The notes beneath the pieces are model-generated. The model was not told the DNA's origin. It saw nothing but the letters and a program-made list of their open reading frames with translations, and made no database searches. The position numbers and the translations under genes were made by a program. From contig JASHOI010000399.1 in assembly GCA_030041195.1 (NCBI GenBank), forward strand, positions 1 through 16,815: a DNA stretch of 16,815 bases. Reading direction: 5' to 3'. The DNA is from Streptosporangiaceae bacterium (lineage in GTDB: Bacteria > Actinomycetota > Actinomycetes > Streptosporangiales > Streptosporangiaceae). Position 1 is the first letter of the stretch, and every line of letters begins with the position of its first letter. Below, piece after piece: positions 13,609 to 16,815 of the stretch.

Positions 13609-14074
13609 TTATGCGGCTGTGGCTGACGGAGGGTCCTGGTCGCCATGGATGATCAGCACAGGGCACGGGGCGTGCTCAGCGACGCTTGGGCTGACCGAGC
13701 CGAGCAGCAGTCCGGTGAATCCGCCGTGGTCTCGGCTGCCGACGACCAGCACGGTGGCCCCTTCGGATACTTTCAGCACCACCTCGGCGGCGCCTCCTTC
13801 ACGGACGTTACGTGTCAGCCCAGCCGGGCTGGTTTCCGAAGACGGTGCTGGTGGTTTCGTCGATCATTTGCGTGTTCGCCCGTGATTGGTTCCAGTTGGA
13901 TGCCATGGCGGCCCGCTGGTAGGTGGCCGGGTGCTCCCAGGTGGTGACGATCTCCAGTTGTGCGCCGAAGGCGGCGGCGAGGGATGCGGCCCACCGCAGC
14001 GCGAGCCGGGAGTGCCGAGATCCGTCCGCCCCTGCGACGATTCGTTTGCCGGTGGCATCGAGATGCTCGGTCAT
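13609..14074 (-). pseudogene. Universal stress protein gene, frameshifted
   Basis: The minus strand starts at ATG 14074 with a USP N-terminus (IVAGADGSRHSRLALRWAAS, then AFGAQLEIVTTW) and runs to about 13825 (VFGNQPG), where this frame meets a stop at 13808-13810. One base out of phase the USP continues (LTRNVREGGAAEVV, VLVVGSRDHGGFTGLLLGSVS, HAPCPVLIIHG) to TAA 13609-13611. The nucleotide-binding motif GSRDHGG(x4)LGS is intact in the second frame, so the only visible defect is a net 1-nt gain near 13820. The repaired length of about 154 residues is normal. The ATG overlaps the MFS stop (ATGA), so it was translationally coupled to the transporter. A sequencing error is the alternative. Confidence 0.8.
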
Positions 14075-15339
14075 GGATCTTTTCCCTGGTTGTTGCCGAG
14101 CTCTAAGGGCCCTGTCGGCTGGGACTGGCGGCCGGCGATCAGTGCGAAGACGGCTGAGGCGAGCGCGATTGTTCCGCCGGTGGTGTAGACCACTGCCAGG
14201 CCGGCGGAGTCGATTAGCAGCCCGCCGAGTGCTGACCCGGCGGCGATGGAGATCTGCAAGTTGGAGACGTTGGCTGCGGAGACGGCTTCCTGTGCCTGCG
14301 GATCTGAGCGGAGCATCCAGACCTGGGCGGCGAGCGGGATGACGCCCCAGATAAGGCCCCAGGCAACAACGACAACGGCGATAGCCGCGTCTGCGGTGCC
14401 CAGGGCAGGCAGGATGACCAGGCAGACGCCGACCCCGGTGCTGGCGCCGGCGAAGGTGCCGACTCTGCTGCGGGCAACGAGCCGGCCGCCGATCAGAGTG
14501 CCGATTATCCCGGCGATCCCGTAACCGAGGAACAGGGCGCTGACAGCCGCTGACGACATGCGGGCGTGATCGGTCAGCAGCGGCGTGATGTAGGTCGATG
14601 CGGCGAACTGCCCGACGAAAACAACGGCGCCGGCGGCCAGGCCGATCCGGGCGAACGGGATACGGAAGACCGCGCCAAGGTCACGCAGCCGGGTATGCCC
14701 GTCAGCCCGGATGCCGGGCAAGAGCACCGCCTGCACCACGACGATAAGCAGGCCGGTTCCGGCGGCGGTGGCGAAGGTCAGCCGCCAGCCCACCAGCGCG
14801 CCGAGGGCGTGGCCCGCCGGCAGGCCTACGACCGTGCCGGCGGAGACACCGGCCGTGATGAACGCGATGGCCCGGGTGCCTGCCCGGTCGCCGACCAGTT
14901 TGGGGCCGACCGGGGTGACGACCGTCCAGAAGCCGGCGATCGCAATACCGAGCAAGACCCGGCCGCCCAAGATCGCGCCGAAGTCGGGTGCTGCCGAGGC
15001 AACGGCATTCGAGACAGCGACCAGTCCGCCGAGGATCAGGATCAGCTTGCGCCGGTCGAACTGCCTGGTGCCAGCCAGGATCAGCGGCGCTGTCAGGGCG
15101 GCGCTGAGGCCCGGAACGACGACCATCAGCCCGGCCAGGCCGAGGGAGACGTGCAAGCTGCTGGCGATCGGCGGGAGGAGGCCGACCGGGATGAACTCCG
15201 TGGTCACGATGATGAAGGCGCCGAGCGCGACGGATGTCACGGCCAGCCATGCCCGGGTCGGCGGCAGGACGCTGGGCTCGGCCGAGCTGCTGACCGTTCG
15301 TTCGAAGATAGGGCTGATGGCACTACCTTCTTTCTTCAT
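14071..15339 (-). CDS. MFS efflux transporter (DHA1, AraJ/PbuE-like)
   Basis: A 422-residue, 12-helix major facilitator. The first helix carries TTEFIPVGLLPPIA, typical of the DHA1 drug/sugar/nucleoside efflux branch (AraJ, PbuE, NepI relatives); the loop between helices 2 and 3 has the family A motif in a derived form (TRQFDRRKLI); further helices alternate with short loops to a C-terminus GRQSQPTGPLELG. It should export small molecules by proton antiport across the inner membrane; the substrate is unknown. ATG 15339 is chosen because CGGGAG lies 7-8 nt upstream and the residues upstream in the longer ORF (to 15432) are not transporter-like. The stop overlaps the USP start by 4 bp. The IS110 element begins at most about 165 bp upstream and is divergent, so the original promoter may have been displaced. 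Confidence 0.93.
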   Translation of the reverse strand: MKKEGSAISPIFERTVSSSAEPSVLPPTRAWLAVTSVALGAFIIVTTEFIPVGLLPPIASSLHVSLGLAGLMVVVPGLSAALTAPLILAGTRQFDRRKLILILGGLVAVSNAVASAAPDFGAILGGRVLLGIAIAGFWTVVTPVGPKLVGDRAGTRAIAFITAGVSAGTVVGLPAGHALGALVGWRLTFATAAGTGLLIVVVQAVLLPGIRADGHTRLRDLGAVFRIPFARIGLAAGAVVFVGQFAASTYITPLLTDHARMSSAAVSALFLGYGIAGIIGTLIGGRLVARSRVGTFAGASTGVGVCLVILPALGTADAAIAVVVVAWGLIWGVIPLAAQVWMLRSDPQAQEAVSAANVSNLQISIAAGSALGGLLIDSAGLAVVYTTGGTIALASAVFALIAGRQSQPTGPLELGNNQGKDP

Positions 15340-15370
15340 CGGGAACTCCCGGGGAACGCTTCCAGTGCTC

Positions 15371-15506
15371 GTCCCTTGAGGACTGCCATGAGACGGCGTC
15401 CCCGGGAGTGACCGGCGGAGGCCGGAAGCCATCGAGGGTGTTGTCCTTTGAGGACTGGTCCATCAGCACGGCGCAGTGCCTCCACCGTCCGTGACCGTGA
15501 ACCTGA
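15371..15506 (+). ncRNA. Candidate IS110 bridge-RNA region
   Basis: The leader of the IS110 transposase is rich in short hairpins: CCGGC-GGAG-GCCGG (15412-15425), GTCCT-TTG-AGGAC (15443-15455) and GCAC-GGCGCA-GTGC (15466-15479). IS110-group elements carry a structured bridge RNA in the non-coding end preceding the transposase that guides target and donor recognition. GTCCTTTGAGGACTG (15443-15457) nearly repeats GTCCCTTGAGGACTG (15371-15385; 14 of 15) at the probable left edge, as expected if one is a guide and the other its DNA partner. Structure by eye only; exact ends unknown. Confidence 0.4.
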
Positions 15507-16815
15507 ATGGGGGCAGGTGTGCTTGGTGTGGGGGTGGACTGGGCCGAGTCGTTCCACGACGTGGCGCTCGGCAGGCCGGGGCAGGGGGTGATCGCGCAGT
15601 TCCGGATCGATCACGGCCCGGCGGGGGTGCAGGGCCTGATCCGGCGCTGCCTGGAGCTGGAGCCGGACCCGGCCGAGGTGCGGGTGGTGCTGGAGACCCG
15701 GCACGGGCTGCTGGTGGAGGCGCTGGTGGATGCGGGGTTCACGGTGCTGCCGGTGAACCCGGACCTGGTGGCGCGCCGCCGCGGCCCGGCGAAGAAGAAA
15801 GACGACGCCGAAGACGCCCGGATCTGCTGCCTGCTCGCCCTGGATGCCTACCTGGAGCTGCGGAAACTGATCCCGCACGGCCAGATCGGCGCTGAGCTGC
15901 GCGCGATCGCCCGCGACGACGAGCGGGCCGCCCGCGACGAGCGCAGGCTGGGTAACCGGCTGCGCGCGGACCTGCTGGCCGTCTTCCCCGCCGCCATCGA
16001 CATCGCCGGCGGCGACCTCTCGGCGGCGGTCTTCCTCAAGCTGCTGCAGCGCTGGCCCTCGGCCGACGCCCTGGCCACCGCTACCCGCGAGGAGCTGGAA
16101 GCCTTCGCTCGCTCGTGCCGCCATGGCTGGCCAGACCGGTTCGCCGATCGCGTCATCACCGCCCTGGCCGAGCCGCGGCTGGCCGTGCGGCCCGAGCTGG
16201 CTCGCGCCAAGGCCGGCACCATCGCCCTGGCCGCCGCCCAGCTCCTGCTGCTGCGCGACCAGCGCAAGGCCTGGGAACGGCGAATGGGCGAGCTGCTGCT
16301 CGGCGCACCGCGCACCGGCCGGGACAGGACCGTCAAGGACCCAGACCCGGGGAAGGCGTTCCCGGGCGGCGAGATCTACCTGAGCATGCCTGGCCTGGGT
16401 GATCGTCTCGCCGCCCGGATCGCCGGCGAGATCGGCGAGCACATCGAGCAGTACGCCACGCCGAACGCCTTGCAATGCTACGCCGGGCGCGCCCCGGTCA
16501 CCCGCCGGTCGGGACGCAGCGAGTTCGTCGTCGCCCGCCGCCTGGCCTACAACCGCCACCTGGGCGAAGCCGTCCAGCAGTGGACGTTCTGCAGCCTGTC
16601 CCGGTCGCCCTGGGCCAGGCAGTTTTACGACGAGAAGATCGCCGCTGGCGACGGACACAACTCCGCGCTGCGCAAACTCGGCAACCGCTGGCTCGAAGTT
16701 CTGTGGCATTGCCTGGACAAAGGTGTCGTCTACGACGAAGCCATCCACACCGCCAACCGACAGCGAGCACGCGGCCTCAAAGCTGCCGCGTGAGGTTGAC
16801 AGAGGGTGTCTCATG
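15387..16815 (+). mobile_element. IS110-family insertion sequence (limits tentative)
   Basis: The element consists of a roughly 120-bp non-coding left part, the transposase gene and at least 22 bp after its stop. CATGAGAC (15387-15394) is the inverse of GTCTCATG (16808-16815), which are the last bases of the window. I use them as tentative limits, but IS110 elements usually lack terminal inverted repeats, so the match may be chance and the right end may lie beyond the window. Confidence 0.45.
15507..16793 (+). CDS. IS110-family transposase (DEDD recombinase)
   Basis: A full-length, 428-residue transposase. The N-terminal RuvC-like domain starts with VGVDWAESFHDVAL (Asp11), followed by VLETRHG (Glu63) and KKKDDAEDAR (Asp100 and Asp103), the DEDD set of this family. 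A helical linker (about 130-270) leads to the C-terminal Transposase_20 domain with YLSMPGLGDRLAARIAGEIG (291-310), YAGRAPVTRRSGRS (325-338; Ser335 is the probable nucleophile) and RKLGNRWLEVLWHCL. IS110 enzymes insert a circular intermediate without DDE chemistry, guided by a bridge RNA. ATG 15507 has no obvious RBS, but the domain starts right after it. All family motifs look intact, so it may be active. The gene is divergent from the MFS transporter. Confidence 0.95.
   Translation: MGAGVLGVGVDWAESFHDVALGRPGQGVIAQFRIDHGPAGVQGLIRRCLELEPDPAEVRVVLETRHGLLVEALVDAGFTVLPVNPDLVARRRGPAKKKDDAEDARICCLLALDAYLELRKLIPHGQIGAELRAIARDDERAARDERRLGNRLRADLLAVFPAAIDIAGGDLSAAVFLKLLQRWPSADALATATREELEAFARSCRHGWPDRFADRVITALAEPRLAVRPELARAKAGTIALAAAQLLLLRDQRKAWERRMGELLLGAPRTGRDRTVKDPDPGKAFPGGEIYLSMPGLGDRLAARIAGEIGEHIEQYATPNALQCYAGRAPVTRRSGRSEFVVARRLAYNRHLGEAVQQWTFCSLSRSPWARQFYDEKIAAGDGHNSALRKLGNRWLEVLWHCLDKGVVYDEAIHTANRQRARGLKAAA

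Noticed and set aside
13524..13646. N-terminal extension of the TetR ORF up to 13646
   Set aside because: The extension overlaps the promoter and operator and runs past the USP stop codon at 13609; ATG 13523 gives a normal TetR length.
14566..15411. 281-residue plus-strand ORF opposite the MFS gene
   Set aside because: Shadow frame rich in Asp, Gly, Arg and Gln without any domain; the opposite strand encodes a 12-helix transporter.
15336..16814. 492-residue minus-strand ORF covering the IS110 element
   Set aside because: It is antisense to a transposase with all family motifs; its Gly/Gln/Arg-rich, domain-free product is the usual shadow frame of a GC-rich gene.

Overview
The window is high-GC DNA with C/G-rich third codon positions, ATGA/GTGA gene overlaps, GTG starts, and short AT-poor promoters placed close to start codons. 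Together with the gene families present (MmyB-type HTH regulator, F420/LLM-type oxidoreductase, hydrolase-LuxR fusion, IS110, an integrase with an AICE-like N-terminus), this indicates an actinomycete with a large, mosaic genome (Streptomyces/Streptosporangiales type). The genus cannot be fixed from the sequence. It reads as an accessory region where intact small metabolic and regulatory modules alternate with decayed mobile DNA.

Layout. 305-3307: an alpha/beta hydrolase with a C-terminal LuxR DNA-binding domain, then a translationally coupled pair, a hotdog-like protein and an LLM-class flavin oxidoreductase. A 15-bp direct repeat and nested palindromes lie between the hydrolase and the pair. 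3741-6375: remains of an integrative element. A 48-bp 3' half of a tRNA-Pro(UGG) gene (att half-site) is followed by the N-terminus of a tyrosine integrase fused to an unrelated ORF, then a long unrecognised gene broken by frameshifts and stops. 6664-8612: a divergent module of an MmyB-like regulator against an NAD(P)H-dependent FMN reductase and a VOC protein. 8613-9300: scrap DNA with an IS3-type transposase tail. 9296-10321: a Q-rich coiled-coil lipoprotein. 10429-10897: C-terminal remnant of a prokaryotic Argonaute (PIWI domain) with two 1-nt deletions.

11363-13523: an SDR oxidoreductase and, 0.8 kb away on the other strand, a TetR/YxaF-type repressor. Near-identical imperfect palindromes, TGGACTGG(N2)GATCCA, lie in the promoter regions of both, so the repressor probably controls itself and the SDR. 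A 24-codon small ORF and a 91-residue hypothetical gene with a very strong terminator lie between them. 13609-15339: an MFS efflux gene coupled by ATGA to a universal stress protein gene that is now frameshifted. 15507-16793: a full-length IS110-family transposase with a structured leader that may encode a bridge RNA.

I do not see a complete undescribed system. The best leads are the Argonaute relic, the tRNA-Pro element scar with its chimeric integrase ORF, the SDR/TetR operator pair, and the structured IS110 leader containing a near-repeat of its flanking sequence.
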